Positions 25,000-37,774 of a stretch of DNA of 64,000 bases are shown here, piece after piece (position 1 is the stretch's first letter; each line of letters begins with the position of its first letter). The translations under genes and the position numbers were made by a program. The stretch is from Warburgia ugandensis (Eukaryota; Streptophyta; Magnoliopsida; Canellales; Canellaceae). The DNA lies in the NCBI GenBank assembly GCA_035236585.1, contig CP141128.1, positions 31,478,684 through 31,542,683 on the forward strand. Direction: 5' to 3'. Under the pieces are notes generated by a model. It was not told the origin of the DNA. It searched no databases and saw only the letters and a list, made by a program, of their open reading frames with translations.

Positions 25000-26602
25000 A
25001 ATTCTAGTAAATTCAAATTTTTTTAGGTTTTTAGGTGATTTCCTTGATTTTTCAAAAAAATATGTATTATATTTTAGGTCAATTCCTACACTATAATAAC
25101 TTTGGCTTATTAATGGACTTCAACATGATTAATTCATCATTTTACTCATTTTCTAAGGTATTCCATTATAGCAAAGTCTCAGATCACATCTGTACACACA
25201 ATTGCATATAAATTGTCTAAATTGATGAGTAGTTATGACTTAGAAATCCTAAAGAAACTTAGTGGAGACCTATAACCTAAGTGAGTTTTAGAGCTATTCA
25301 CTCTTTTTGAGAGGTTATAAATATTCCATGATTTTCATTAGCGTGCTTAAAAATAATTGATCCCATCAATTTTTAAATTTGGCTAATTACTTGAATTATT
25401 AAAATATTAACTTTAAAATTCTGGAAGTTCATTGAATCTGATAAGTTATAGAAAACTGAGAAAATGATTTAGGACATCTTTGTTAACCTAGAGAAATAAA
25501 GCCTACCCAAAAATATTTTTACCACTAGTCATCCAATTTGAGCCTTTTATATAAGTTTTCTTTTTCTTTTCTCAGCCAACTAACCTTAACCCATATTAAC
25601 CCACTATAATATATCCATTACCTATTTCTTCAAAAGATAAGTTGGAGATTAATGAAAATATACCTTTTAGCTGCAATCAAAGCAGATAAGTGAATATTGA
25701 GAAAAGAAATATTCTTCAAAAGAGATTCAAGTGTAAAAAAAAAAAATGGAATGATAGAAAAGTTTGAAAAATGCAAAGAAAAGTGGAAAAAGAAATATTC
25801 ACTTCAATGCAAGCAAAGTAAAGAAAGAATTGTCAACTTTAGAAGACCTCAACTTACTTTTGAAGAAACTTTGAATACCCTCATACCTCTTCTTTTGTAC
25901 CCTATCCTAATCCTTCATGTAGTCCCAGTTAAAGACCTAATGATTTTAGGGTGAATATAGTCTTGATGAGGATATGAAAATATAGGATTTAGAGAATAAT
26001 ACTTCTAAAAGTTCAAAGGTAATGGCATCTTATTCTTTCTAAGGGGATCAAAACTACATTCCATAATAACTCCTGTTCATTTATGAGCATATGTGAGATA
26101 AATTTGTTTTTATTGACTCTGCTCATATATTTAAGAGAGATATGATTTGTACCTTTATCTGAGACATGTTATTTCTGAGTGTAAGTCATTAGTGAGGATT
26201 GAGGTCAAAACATGTTTTAAATATAGTCAAAAGTTGTAGTTTATTTAGAGATAAAGATTATTTTATATGTATACTGCGCACACCCACTCACTCTGAGAAC
26301 TAAGCTAAATTAGAATGTCTTTAGCATATGGGTAGAGTTGTGAATTTTTCATTCACATGCTAAAGTTGATAGATTTATTTGACGAAAAAGTAAAAATTTC
26401 CTTGGAATTAATATTTTGGAATTTTGTGGGTATGTTCATTGCAAACCCTCACAAGGCCTAAGTCGTCCACTACGGGTAACCTAGGAGTTTAAGGGCTTGT
26501 TGCATATGCTAAATGCAACCTTGAGTACCTACGAAAACGACAATTTAGGTCACATTCAATAAATGGTTTTCGCATGTTTTTGCTTGGGACTAGCAAAATA
26601 CT
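25000..26602 (+). other. Non-coding spacer between pol end and 3' LTR
   Basis: AT-rich sequence without a recognisable protein. Athila relatives often carry an env-like frame or long untranslated DNA here. The 85-codon frame at 25697-25954 shows no motif I can name. Confidence 0.5.
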
Positions 26603-26613
26603 GGTTGGGGGTG
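26603..26613 (+). other. Polypurine tract before the 3' LTR
   Basis: GGTTGGGGGTG sits directly before TGTTAAGTATTC, the LTR start. It is the expected plus-strand primer of a Ty3/gypsy element. Confidence 0.75.
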
Positions 26614-27293
26614 TGTTAAGTATTCAATTTTGCCTAAAATAACCCTTAATTAGCATTTGATTAGATCATCCAACTAACTAATTCTGTAATTTTAAATTGA
26701 TTTTAGCTTTAAGTGATCATTCAACCATTGATTTGAAAATTTAATAGTTAGATGATAATTAAAGCTAATTAAATAGGTAATTGATGGTATGGATGATTCT
26801 AAGTTAGTTTTTTACTTTGCAGATTAACATTGGATGGTTCAAATTGGCCTAATTTGATGGGCCCCATGTCACAAAGCAAGCCTCCAATGGAAGCATGCTG
26901 GCATCCATGTACTTCACTAGGTGCATGGGAGACAGCATAACATAGGCATTGCATGGGAGACAACATAGCATGAGCACCGCATGGTGGACGTCACATGGGC
27001 AGGCTATACAAGTTGATGGGCATAGTATGGAGCAAGCATGGGGAATCCAATACAAAATTATAAGTTATTCAAGTTCTTTATATAACATTCGTTAGGCAAC
27101 TATGGGCTTCTTCTTCATTCTCCCTCCTAGCAGAGAGAGGTGGAAGGACGGTTCCTCTCCACCTCTCTTGTGCTCTCCCTCTCATACTTCTCTAGTTTTC
27201 TCTACTTCCCCTCAGCTTGTTTTCTTCTTCTTCGTATTTCTCTTCACACAGTTCCTCTCCTCCTCTCCCTGGTGCTCTCCCCTTCTCCTCCAC

Positions 27294-27390
<97 letters not shown>

Positions 27391-28307
27391 TGGCTGGGCA
27401 CGGCAGTCTCTCCCTCTCATGCTCCCTCTGTTTGCCAGAAATTGCACTCCCCTCTCCCCTTTTTCCCAGCACCTTCATCACCAACATCTCCTCAACTGCC
27501 AGCTCCAGCATCACCACCCAGATCAGCCGATCGACTCTTCTCTTGGAATCTCTCCACTTCTCTCACAAAAACCCAGATCTTGTGGCCTGCTCACTACTGG
27601 TCTGCTCCCTATTCCCGTATCTTTCTCTACTTAACTCCCTTTGTTTCATCCTTCTCTCTGTTTGCACCTCAGCCCCGTGCAAACCCTAGATCCTCCTCTC
27701 TTCTTCTCTTGTCTTCATCCTGTGGTGGTCTACTCTTTGTCTTCTAGCCTAATTAGAATCTAGCTCTCCATCCGATCCGACCTTTCCCCTTCGCCTTCCA
27801 GCCCTCTCTCTTATCTCTGTTCCCACTACCCATCTCCAGCTTCCTCACTCTACTTGTAGCTTCACTGGCCTTCCCCATCATTCCCCTAGCTCCCTCTTTC
27901 CCTCATCATCCCTCTACTTAGCATCAACATCCCAACCCCCAGACCCGGGCAGCACCAATAGCCGAAACCTTTTCATCCTCTTCACAAGAGAAAACCCAAA
28001 CCATGTTTTCCCCTGTTTTCTGCTTCTCCCCCATCTTCTTCCTCTCCTTCTCTTCTTCCCCATCTTCTTCTTCTCCTTGCTTTGTTTTCTCCGTCTCAGC
28101 CCACTTTTTGCTCAATTAAAGATAGAAAATTGAAAAGATTCCAATTCTACTTTAGCATTTAAAGATAAGTACATTTGTATCCCTAATGTAATGATAGTTG
28201 TGACCTAGATTTATTTACCGTTGTGTCCTATCTTATTCTAATTTAGTTTTGTTCAAGATATGCTTATCTGAGGACTATAATAAAAGATAGTTATGGAAAA
28301 CTCAACA
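26614..28307 (+). repeat. Right (3') LTR of the Athila-like element
   Basis: It starts TGTTAAGTATTC and ends GAAAACTCAACA, close to the left LTR's AAAGCTCAACA. About 320 bp present in the left copy (21400-21715) is missing here. It contains a long CT microsatellite. The apparent 160-195-codon open frames at 27102-27747 are a by-product of the CT run, which is open in several frames at once. Confidence 0.75.
27296..27389. repeat. (CT)n microsatellite, about 46 units
   Basis: An uninterrupted CT/TC run of roughly 93 bp inside the right LTR. It is absent from the surviving part of the left LTR, which begins further 3', so it is unknown whether it predates insertion. Confidence 0.95.
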
Positions 28308-29276
28308 TGTACTATGAGATTTCTATTTTTTTTTTTTTACCCCCCGTAGATGGGCATGATAATGGTCTTTAGATGAGTACTCATAACCAACTAGCTGATG
28401 TGTTTGTCAGGGTGCATATGTGAACGTGATGATGATGTTGTTGGTTTGGGATTGCAAAAGTTTGCAGTTTAACTAATTACTATTTTAATATTGTAAGGAT
28501 CTTATGTCATTTGATTTATCAAGTTAAATGGAGGATCTTTTACATAATTTAAAGTTATGCATTCTTGTGATTTTGTAATACATTATATGTTATAATTTAT
28601 GTGAGTTTACTAAGAAAATTTGATCATTTGAAAAATATAAATTTAAAGTCATGCATGTTTTATGTTGATATTATCGGAAATGTTTAGCATAAAACTGTAA
28701 ACAGAGGTTAACATGTGGTTTCAATTGTGTTTCCTCCCTCTCATCTAATCATTATACTTTTTAGAATTGCATGAAAATTATTTGGAATATTGTTTAGAAT
28801 TAGATTTCAAATTTGGTATAATAGATGTGAAATTACCTAAATAAGTACAAGCCTGCAAGGATATTGTAAATTGTTTACAATATCTCAGGTCTTCAAAAAA
28901 TTTGATTTGAGGTGGAACAAATCGAGGTGGATGCTAATTTGGATGAAGACAATAGCATAACGTACTATAATCAATGTAAGTATATGACTTATCCTTTTTA
29001 GACATGCATACGTAATTATTACAATTGGACTATGAGCTGTGACTAGTAAGATCTATGATGCATGTATTTTTTTTTTAGTTTTATAAAAAAAAAAAATTCT
29101 CTAGCTATTTCATTTTCTTGGAATAAAATGACACTCGGGGTTTTCGAAATGAATTTTAAACAAAAAGAATCTTCTTCTGATTGCATTGTTTTTACAAAAT
29201 TGTTTTCAATTAAGGATCAATCCAGCATTAGGAATTCATTTTGCATTTAAAAATGCATGTGAAAACCTAGGTTGTC
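28308..29276 (+). mobile_element. 3' part of a plus-strand Ty3/gypsy LTR
   Basis: The last 150 bp (ATGACACTCGGGGTTTTCG, TTTGCATTTAAAAATGCATG, GAAAACCTAGGTTGTCACC) align clearly with the end of the 52233-55124 LTR read on its minus strand, where the end is CCCGGGTCATCACA. The part from 28370 looks related to 57420 onward, in the LTR ending at 58246. The 5' half is missing, with the Athila-like right LTR abutting it. Confidence 0.65.
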
Positions 29277-29284
29277 ACCCAAAC

Positions 29285-32200
29285 TTCTATGATTTGATCA
29301 AAGTCAGTAATTGGATCATTAAGACTAGTTGATTTGATATAAATTGATGGTTGAATTAACATATCTGATAATTGGATGGAAAATTAAGGGTCGATTGACA
29401 AGTTCCGATGATTTGATGAAAATCAATGGTAATTTATGAGATTTGATGATTCAATGAAATCAATGATTGGATCAATGAGATCTAATAATTTAATGAAAAT
29501 TAACACTGAAATTATTTAGATATGATGAAAACCAACAATCAAATCTAAGAGAATTAATAAAAAATGTAAGGCACATCAATGAGAATTAGTGATTTAATGA
29601 AAATTAAGCATTAGATTGTTGAGATGCAATGATTTGATGAAAATTAAGGAAAATATTCTTTAGATTTGATTATTAAAATACTATGGTTTGATGAATAGAA
29701 AATGTGGGATTGATGAGATCCAATGATTTGATAAAAATCAAGGGTTGGACTAGATAGATTAGATCATTTGACAAAAATTAAGGGTCGATCAATGAGATTC
29801 ATAGATTTTATGAAAATCAATGCCCAGAACGACTAGATATGATGATACAAGAAAATTGACATTTGGATTGAGGAGATCCTGTATTTTGATTAGGACCATG
29901 TTTTGAATGGTCAAGATTCATTAATTTGCTGAAAATGAATAGTTTGATCTATGAGATCTAATGATATGATGAAAATTGATCAATGATATCCAATGATTTG
30001 TAATTTGATAAAAATTAATGGGCAGATCAATGAGATCCAATGATTTCATTAAAATAAAGATTTACATCAATGAGATCTGATATTTCCTATGGAAATAAAT
30101 TATCAAATCAATGAGATATGATAATTTGATAAAAAAAAATTGGTAGTTGGATAGGTGAGACCTAATCGTTTGAACAAAATGAATGCTTGGATAAATGAGA
30201 TCTTGTGATTTAATGAAAATCATTAGTTAGATTGATGAGATTTGGTGAATTGATGAAAATCAATAATTGAATTAATGAATTTTGTTGATTTGAGAAAAAT
30301 CAAGAGCTAGACCAATGACATCTGGATGATTCGATGAAAATTGGTATTCAGTATGACACCTACTAATTGGATAAAAATTGATGGTTATTTCAATGAGAGC
30401 CAATTATTTGATTAAATATGCATTTAGAGCTATAAAATCTAATGATCTAATGAAAAGAATTATTTAGATCAACAAGATCAAATAATTTGATGAAAATTAA
30501 TACTTGAATTGATGAGATTTAGTGATTCAAAGAAAATTGACTATCATATCGATTAGATTAAGTGATTAAATGAAAGTCAAAGGTCAGATATGTGAGATTC
30601 GATAATATGATGAAATTTATGACTATATTAACAATATTTAGTGATTTTAATTACAATGAATTATCAGATAATCTAAAAAAAAAAATTATATGATTGATGA
30701 GATCCTATAATTTGATACAAATTGATAGATGGATAGATAAGATCAGATGACTTGTTGGAAATCATTGGTTGTATCAATGAGCTAAGATCATACGATGAAA
30801 ATCATAATTTAGATTAATGTTTATAGGATGCTTTGATGTAAATCAATAGATTGATTGACAAGATCTGATGATTTAATGAAAATTGGTAGTCACTGGCGAT
30901 ATCTGATAATTTTATGAAAATTGATGATCGATGAAATCCAATGAAGATTAAAGGGCAAATCGACTAGGTCAAATCAAAATCAATTGTTGGATCAATGAGA
31001 TTTGATGATTCAATCAAAATTGATGGCTGGTTTGATGAAATTTGATTAGTTGATGAAAAGAAAAGTCAAATCGAGGAGATTCGATGGAAATTGACAATCT
31101 GATCAATATGATCAGATGATTTGATAAAAATTAATTATCAAGCCAATGAGATGTGCTAATTTGCTAAAAATCTAATAGTACAACAATGAGATTAGTGATT
31201 TAATGATATTCATTAGTTGAGATCCCATGTTTTAAAGAAAATTAATTTTTGGATATACGTAATAAAGTGATGTTTTGAAAACCACTGTGATTTGGTAATT
31301 TGATGAATATTAATGATTACATTGACAAGATTTCATGACTTGATAAGAATCAATGGTCAGATCAACGAGATTAGGTGATTTGATGAAGATAAGGGTTAAA
31401 TGAATAGGATCAAAGGACTTGATGAAAGGTCGCTTTGTTCATTTAGGTTTGAGAAAGGATAAACTTGATTCTTAGGGTTTGATGAAATCACCTCCTATCT
31501 CATCTATTTTAAGAAAGAAAAATCTCTAATCTTAGAAATTTGAAGAAAGATTGCATCTAAATTTTCTTATTTGATAAAATATTACCTTTGAATTTGAGGA
31601 AAGGTCACCTCCAATCCTTAGAATTTATTTTAGGGTCGATAGGACTCTAGAATTTCTAAAAAATTGAAAGGTCTATTGATGAGATTTCATGACTTGTTGG
31701 GATCATTGGTTCAATCAATGAGATTGGAAGATTTGAGAAAAATTAGTGGTCAGGTTGACGAGAACCAATGATATGACAAAAATGAATTGTTGATCAATGA
31801 GTTATGGTGATTTACTTAAAATAAATGGTCAAATCAATGAGATCTAATGATTTGCTGAATATGAGTAGTAAGATCCATGACATCCAATGATTTGATGAAA
31901 ACTAATGATTAGATAGACAAGATCAACAATCAGATAAAGATCAACAATAAAGATCAACAATTAGATCAACTATATTAGTGATATTATGAAAATCAATGGT
32001 CGACCTAATGAGATTTGATGATTTGATGAAAATTAGGGCTTAATCAATGAGACCCAATGATTTGATAGAAAGTAATGCTTAGATAGATGAGATCAACTGA
32101 TTTATTGAAAATTAGTGGGTGAATTGATGAGATCCAGTGATATGATGAAAGTTAGTGGTCAAATCTATGAGACAAAAATCAAAGTTGGGATTGATGAAAT

Positions 32201-32640
32201 CTGCTGATTTGATGGAAATGAAGGGTTAGAGCAATGAATTTTTATATTTCATTAAAATCAGTAGTCATATCTATGAGATTCAATGAAAATGAGGATTTAG
32301 TCGATGAGCTCCAACCATTTCCTTAAATTCAACCTTCACATCTACAATAGTCGATGAGTTGATGAGAGTTTAAGATTTAATGAAAATTGATGATCATATT
32401 GACAAGATAAAATGATTCGATGAAAATTGATAGTTAGATTGACAAGATCCAATTATTTGATAAAAATCAATGGTTGGATTAACAAGATCCACTGGTTTAA
32501 TGAAAATCAAGGTTCAGATTGATGAGATTCAATGGTTTGATGAAAATTAATAATTGGATCAATGAGATTCTATAATTTGCAGAAAGTTGATGGTTGGATG
32601 GATGAGATCCAATGATCTAATGAAAATCAACAATTAAAAA
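29285..32640. repeat. Degenerate minisatellite, about 40-bp period, about 3.3 kb
   Basis: Variants of TGATTTGATGAAAATCAATG followed by GTTGGATCAATGAGATCCAA recur every 36-41 bp for the whole stretch, on the order of 80 copies. A stretch at about 31425-31660 does not fit the repeat. No spacer-repeat alternation is present. Copies are strongly diverged, with few exact matches, so the array is old. It starts within about 10 bp of an LTR end and stops about 140 bp before the next LTR. Confidence 0.9.
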
Positions 32641-34773
32641 AAGCATAAGGATAGTAAGTCATTCATGGCGATCCTAACTATAAGATTTACGACCATTGAG
32701 AAAGTTCTTCAGATGCATAACAATGATGATGAGATACAAGTACTAGTTGAGAAACCAGGTTTCTCTAGGGAGACAGAGGGTAGTGTGGCAACCTGGGCTT
32801 TTAAATGACTTTTTCATTATTTTTAAGGTACAAACAGTGGAAGTCATTTCTCACTATAAAGTTTTTTTTTTCACAAAATCCGAGTTCCATCTCTACAATA
32901 AAATTATATTTCTAAGATTCGGAAATGTGATGAGTTTATATTTGACATTTTTCAGGATTTTATCCAGTCATAGCTCACAATTCAACTATATAAATACATA
33001 CATACATAAATACATTTCCACAAAGATCAAATAAATGTCATATACTTACACTGTTAGCACAAGCTTGAGACATTGTAAACAAATTCTAAGGTCTTAGCTA
33101 GCCTATATCTAGTTTGACAATATACGTAAAGGCAAATACAAATGAAATTACAAGCTATTCATAAGTTTGTTGTAAAGAATAAAATACATTCATAAGGTCC
33201 TAAACATGTGACACATTGTTATAATTGAATCCATGTACTTCTAAGTCCCATCATATCATAGAGTAAGCAATTTCATGATTAATCATCTCATAATACATCA
33301 ACTCATAAAGTAGGAAAATCTATGCCAAGTCAACTCAAAAACATATCATAAGCACGTGTAATCCAAAATCCTTTTATGATTAAATCTATCCATCTACAAC
33401 ATCATTAAAGGTAAAATCACATGATATCCATGTGAATGATAATTCATACTATTAGTGTACATAATCAATGATAAAATAATAAAACAATTGAATCACTTTT
33501 AGATTCAATAATAGGCAAATCCATGCTAAATCAAAATCAAAGCATATCAGCTCACTAATGGCTGATCCATGCTAAATATATATATGAGCATATTAGCTCA
33601 CCATACATAAATCAATGCTAGAACCATATAAACTCACCATAGGCAAATCCATGCCAAAATCCAAATCTTGAATCAAATTATGAATGTAAAATCATCTCAA
33701 AATCATCTTAGCCTAATCACAACTATAGTGTAAGCACCTAGAACTTACCACCTAGAAACCTGCTTGTGCCACTTGTCTTCGTCGGTTGCCCTCATCAGCT
33801 ACGCACAAGTATAAATCATGAATTAAACTTTGATTACATGCAAGAAGATAAAGAAATGATGAAATACAAATCATACATCAAATCATGATTATGTATCAAA
33901 CTAAAATAAGAGGTCAAATCCATGAAATACGTACATGAAATGCGAGTGTTAGTAACTATAAACCAATGATCTAACATTGAAATGAGTCATTCATTTCTAC
34001 TAAAAATCTATTAGAAACTTCTCTTTTTTTTTTACTTGTGCATTTAATGCATGGAATGTGATTCATCTAACAAATCATCATTCACATTTCTAATACAAAT
34101 AAAGACTTCATCTCTTTATTTTTTCATTTTATAGTCACCATCACCGAAGAAGATGATTGAAAAATGCTTGCCACTGGCAACTATATACAGTAAAAAATAT
34201 TTCAAAAATTTGAAAGTCTAACTTATGGGTCTTATGAATCAAGTCCTTACCTTCACTCTCTTGAAATTTCATGAGATTTTGTTGCTGTTTAATGTTGAAA
34301 AATAGTCATTGGACTGTTATACTAGTTGCTATTTCAGGTGCAATCTGATACCCCAAATATACTCCGATCATTGCAATTTTTTGTGGATATTATCTTTTTG
34401 ATGAGATGAAAAACCGAGTGCTTCAAATCTTCACTATCCCTCATTGATTTCACTATGCAACTTGGTCTCTGATGCACCATCATTGTTTACCATCCTTTTT
34501 CCTCCATCACTAGTTTTAATGGGCCAGAGAGGTGGACAATGGCAGGTGATATTAGGGGTGGCAAAATATGACACGACTCGAACTCAACATGAATTTACCG
34601 GTTCCAGTCGAGTCTTATCGTGTTTGTGTCATTTTTGGGTGACCAAAAAATGACACGCCAAAAATCGTGCCGTGTTCGAGTTAATCAATTTGACTCGTCG
34701 TGTCGACCTGTTCGACACGCGACCTATTTACTCATCACCTTGACCCATCCAACTAAGCTATAGTATGGTTGAA

Positions 34774-35010
34774 AATATAGGACGATTCCTCAAAAATCAT
34801 CTTATATTACAATATAGGACGATTCCTCAAGAACTGTCCTATATTACTCATGTAAATATGTAATACTAATATAGGACGGTTCTTGAAGAACCATCCTATA
34901 TTGCTCTTGTTGAAGAACCGTCCTATATTGCTCTTGTAATATAGGACAGTTATTCAAGAACCATCTTATATTACTTAATATAGGACGGTTCTTCTGGAAC
35001 CGTCTTATTT
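34774..35010. repeat. Palindrome cluster A, left subterminal
   Basis: Eleven half-sites of the type TAGGACGGTT or its complement, mostly paired head to head with loops such as CTTGAAG, CCTCAAG or ATTCAAG. The cluster begins 221 bp inside the left end of the hAT element. Confidence 0.88.
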
Positions 35011-35387
35011 GTCATTATTTTGGTATAAATTTGTCTTTATTTTAGTATCATATTCATGTGAATCATATCTACAACTTCAATATCAGTAATTTCAATTTTC
35101 AACCTCCATATCTGCCTCCCTCTCCAAAGTTATCTACTTCTGTATCACCCATACTGTATCTGTATGTACATGATACAACATACAACCCATCTGCTGATCT
35201 AAGCCATCATTGAAAATTGATGATCAACCCATCTGCTGATCAAAACACCAACTTCCCAATCACATCATTGAAATTTGAAAGTTTGAAACAAAGAAAGCAC
35301 ATACATTGAAATAGTGTACTTCAATGAAAAGAAAAATAGAACACATCCATTGAAATGAACTAATCTATGTATTATATTTCAGTAAAT

Positions 35388-35860
35388 CAGTATATCGTCG
35401 ATAAATACAATCACAAATTTATCCAAAAATTCTTTGAAGATTCTATTCATCAAATCCATAAACACTGCTAGTGCATTGGTCAGCCCAAAAGACATGACTA
35501 GAAACTTGTAATGCCCATATCGAGTTCTGAATGCTGACTTGGGTTATATCTTCATCCTTAATACGCAATTGATGATATCCTGATCTAAGGTCAATTTTAG
35601 AAAAGACCTTAGCAGATTGGAGTTGATCAAAGAGATCATCAATGCGAGGTAAGGGATACCTATTTTTCACTGTGACACTGTTCAACATTCTATAATCAAT
35701 GCATAATCTCATTGACCCATCCTTCTTCTTCACAAATATTACTGGTGCTCCCCATGGTGAACTACTTGATCTAACAAACCCTTTTTCTAACAATTCTTGC
35801 AATTGTCCTTTTAACTCTTTTAACTCTGCTTGGGCCATCCTCTAAGGTGCTTTAGAAATT
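35388..35860 (-). pseudogene. Ty3/gypsy reverse transcriptase, truncated after the catalytic box
   Basis: An uninterrupted segment (35443-35838) contains [52 protein letters not shown] and [15 protein letters not shown], the fingers and palm of a Ty3 RT. A frameshift near 35535 moves the rest to another frame, which reads on through [13 protein letters not shown] to FIDDILIY. The two catalytic aspartates are encoded at 35394-35399. The next codon is a stop and homology ends, so thumb, RNase H and integrase are lost. Confidence 0.88.
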
Positions 35861-36021
35861 GGAGTTGTACTAGGAATTACTTCAATGGTAAACTCAATTT
35901 CTTGGTGTGGGGGTAACCCTGGTAGTTCTTCAGGAAAAACATCTTGGAAATCCCTGACCACTTCAATTTCTGTTATCCTGGGCTGTTCAACATCTAAGGA
36001 AACCATTGTTGCTAAAAATGC

Positions 36022-36440
36022 CTAACACCCCTTGGACATATGTTTGACTGCCTTCATAGCTGAGATGATGGATTTGTCTAAGTCATTGTGTTTTCCATAC
36101 AGTATTAATACTTTCTCCCCTGGTATACTAAATGTGAGTTTCTTCTTGTGACAATCCATAACTACCCAATATTTTGCTAACCAGTCCATACCCAGTATGA
36201 TGTCAAAATCCTCCATGTTCAATAAAATGAGGTCTATGTCCATTCTTTTGCCCAATACTTCTAGAGGTACATTATGCATGTATTCTTGTAGTTTATCTAT
36301 TTTTCCAACTGGAGTTGTTACATCTAGATCAAATCCCAAGTTTTGCACTAATAGATGTATACTAGATGCAAATTCACAAGATATAAAGGAATGCGTAGAT
36401 CCAGAATCAAACAGTACTTTGGCATAGTTGTTTGCTACAA
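36022..36440 (-). pseudogene. Ty3/gypsy aspartic protease
   Basis: The minus strand reads KVLFDSGSTHSFIS, the protease active site in DSG form (Asp codon at 36406-36408). Further on comes DLILLNMEDFDIILGMDWLA, the conserved hydrophobic flap-proximal segment. A stop follows at about 36022, before the RT linker. In a live element this enzyme cuts the gag-pol polyprotein. Confidence 0.85.
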
Positions 36441-36455
36441 GTAGTGTACCTTCAA

Positions 36456-37659
36456 TTACCGCATTGGATGGTCCAGCTTGGCCGTCAGTGATGGCGAAGA
36501 CCCTTCCTTAGTGTCAAGGAGTAATTTCAAGTTTTGCTTCCCTGACTGCCAATGGTTTGGTACAGTGGGTGGTGACATGTCCATACTCCCCACAATTGTG
36601 GCACTTGATTGGAAATCATTGTGGTTGTTGTTGTATAGGTCATGGGCAGATATTGCCTTGGTGAAATTTTCTACATCTTGGACATAGCTGTCTATTTGGC
36701 CTTGGTGCATTGTTCCTTTGATTTCTTTGAGGCTTAAAATTGTTCCAAGGTCTTTTATTCTTCTGGAAAGGCCTTGGGTTATTGTTTCCTCCTCCACTGA
36801 ACTTGGTAATTTGACCCTTTTTCTACTCATCTTCAAACTTGGAGGCCATTTCCACACAGTCTGCCAAGGTAGTGGGTTTAGTACCTAGCACCTTTATTTT
36901 CAAACCTGGGTTTAGCCCTTCAATGAATCAATCCACGGCGTGTGTTTCTGTGTCACACACATGAGTCGCGAATCTCCTTAGTTCTGTGAACTTGTTATCA
37001 TAGTCCACCACTAACATATTCCCTTGCTTTAGGTCCAAAAACTCTATCAACTTCCCTTGTTGTACATGAGAAGGACAATATTTATGGTTGAATACTTCCT
37101 TAAATTCTTCCCATGTAGTATCTTCAGAATTCGAGAAGAAGGTGTTGTTAGCTGATCTCCACCAAAATGCAGCTTCTTGTTTGAATAAGTATGTGGCAAA
37201 TTTCACCTTCAACTCTGAAGGAGTACGTAATGCACTAAAAGTCTTTTCAACTTCATATATCCATTCTTCAACCTTTTCAGCTTCACCCTTGCCATCATAC
37301 ATTGTAGTCCTCTTTTGAAATCTCTTCATCATTTTGTCAACTTTTTTTTGTACTAATGGGGATTTTCCAACTTCTTCACTTGGTACAAGGGAAGATTGCC
37401 CTTGTCCTAGTGTGGGAGTAGCAGGTGGTGGTGTTGGTGTAGTATGTCTCACCTCAGGCTGAGCCTGAGCCTACGTACTTGGTATTTCTACAGGAGATGA
37501 TGAACCTTGGGGTTGTTGTAGGTGAGGAAGGAGGTTCCTGAACATCCTTGTCATCATCTCTTCCATATTACTCATGATTACTCTCTCCATATTGTCTTCT
37601 GGAGTATTTCGAGTTATCTGCGTTGTGACTCTCTTTGGTGGCATCTGCTCATAAACCAA
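36456..37659 (-). pseudogene. Ty3/gypsy gag with zinc knuckle
   Basis: The reading starts at MVYEQMPPKRVTTQ near 37659. A proline-rich stretch leads to the gag core (KVEEWIYEVEKTFSALRTP, EAAFWWRSANN, TWEEFKEVFNHKYCPSHVQQ, EFLDLKQGNMLVVDYDNKF). A CCHC zinc knuckle, C-X2-C-X4-H-X4-C, lies at 36562-36603. In-frame stops occur near 37472, 36928 and 36830 and in the region before the knuckle. The gag core pattern is that of the retrotransposon gag family of chromovirus-like Ty3 elements. Confidence 0.87.
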
Positions 37660-37760
37660 AATTCTATCAGTCCTCTATACAACTACTTCTATCTTAATCT
37701 AGACTTGGATTATAATCTCTCCCTTGGACATATTTGTACTGTATTGTGACTGGACGAATC

Positions 37761-37772
37761 GCTCTAATACCA
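37761..37772 (-). other. Primer-binding site, initiator tRNA-Met type
   Basis: The minus strand reads TGGTATTAGAGC two bases downstream of the LTR end. It differs by one base from TGGTATCAGAGC, complementary to the 3' end of tRNA-iMet. This fixes the orientation of this LTR and, by homology, of its relatives in the window. Confidence 0.9.
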
Positions 37773-37774
37773 AC

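Larger units (their letters stand above)
20839..28307 (+). mobile_element. Athila-like Ty3/gypsy element, gag-only, non-autonomous
   Basis: Two direct LTR copies frame an internal region with a primer site, a broken gag and two polypurine-like GGTTGGGGGTG tracts. Reverse transcriptase, RNase H and integrase are absent: after gag the sequence passes within about 700 bp to the motif around NIEDNVSFRLGV, which usually lies at the end of pol in this group. The left LTR lacks its first kilobase, replaced by the minus-strand LTR fragment ending at 20838. The right LTR starts intact but has a deletion before its last bases. It could only have moved with proteins from a complete relative. Confidence 0.85.

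Noticed and set aside
27102-27747. Overlapping open frames of up to 195 codons rich in Ser-Leu repeats (plus) and Glu-Arg repeats (minus)
   Set aside because: They come from the CT microsatellite, which is free of stops in several frames, and lie inside an LTR.
29285-32640. Possible CRISPR-like array
   Set aside because: Units are contiguous, diverged and without unique spacers, and the window is plant nuclear DNA. It is a minisatellite.
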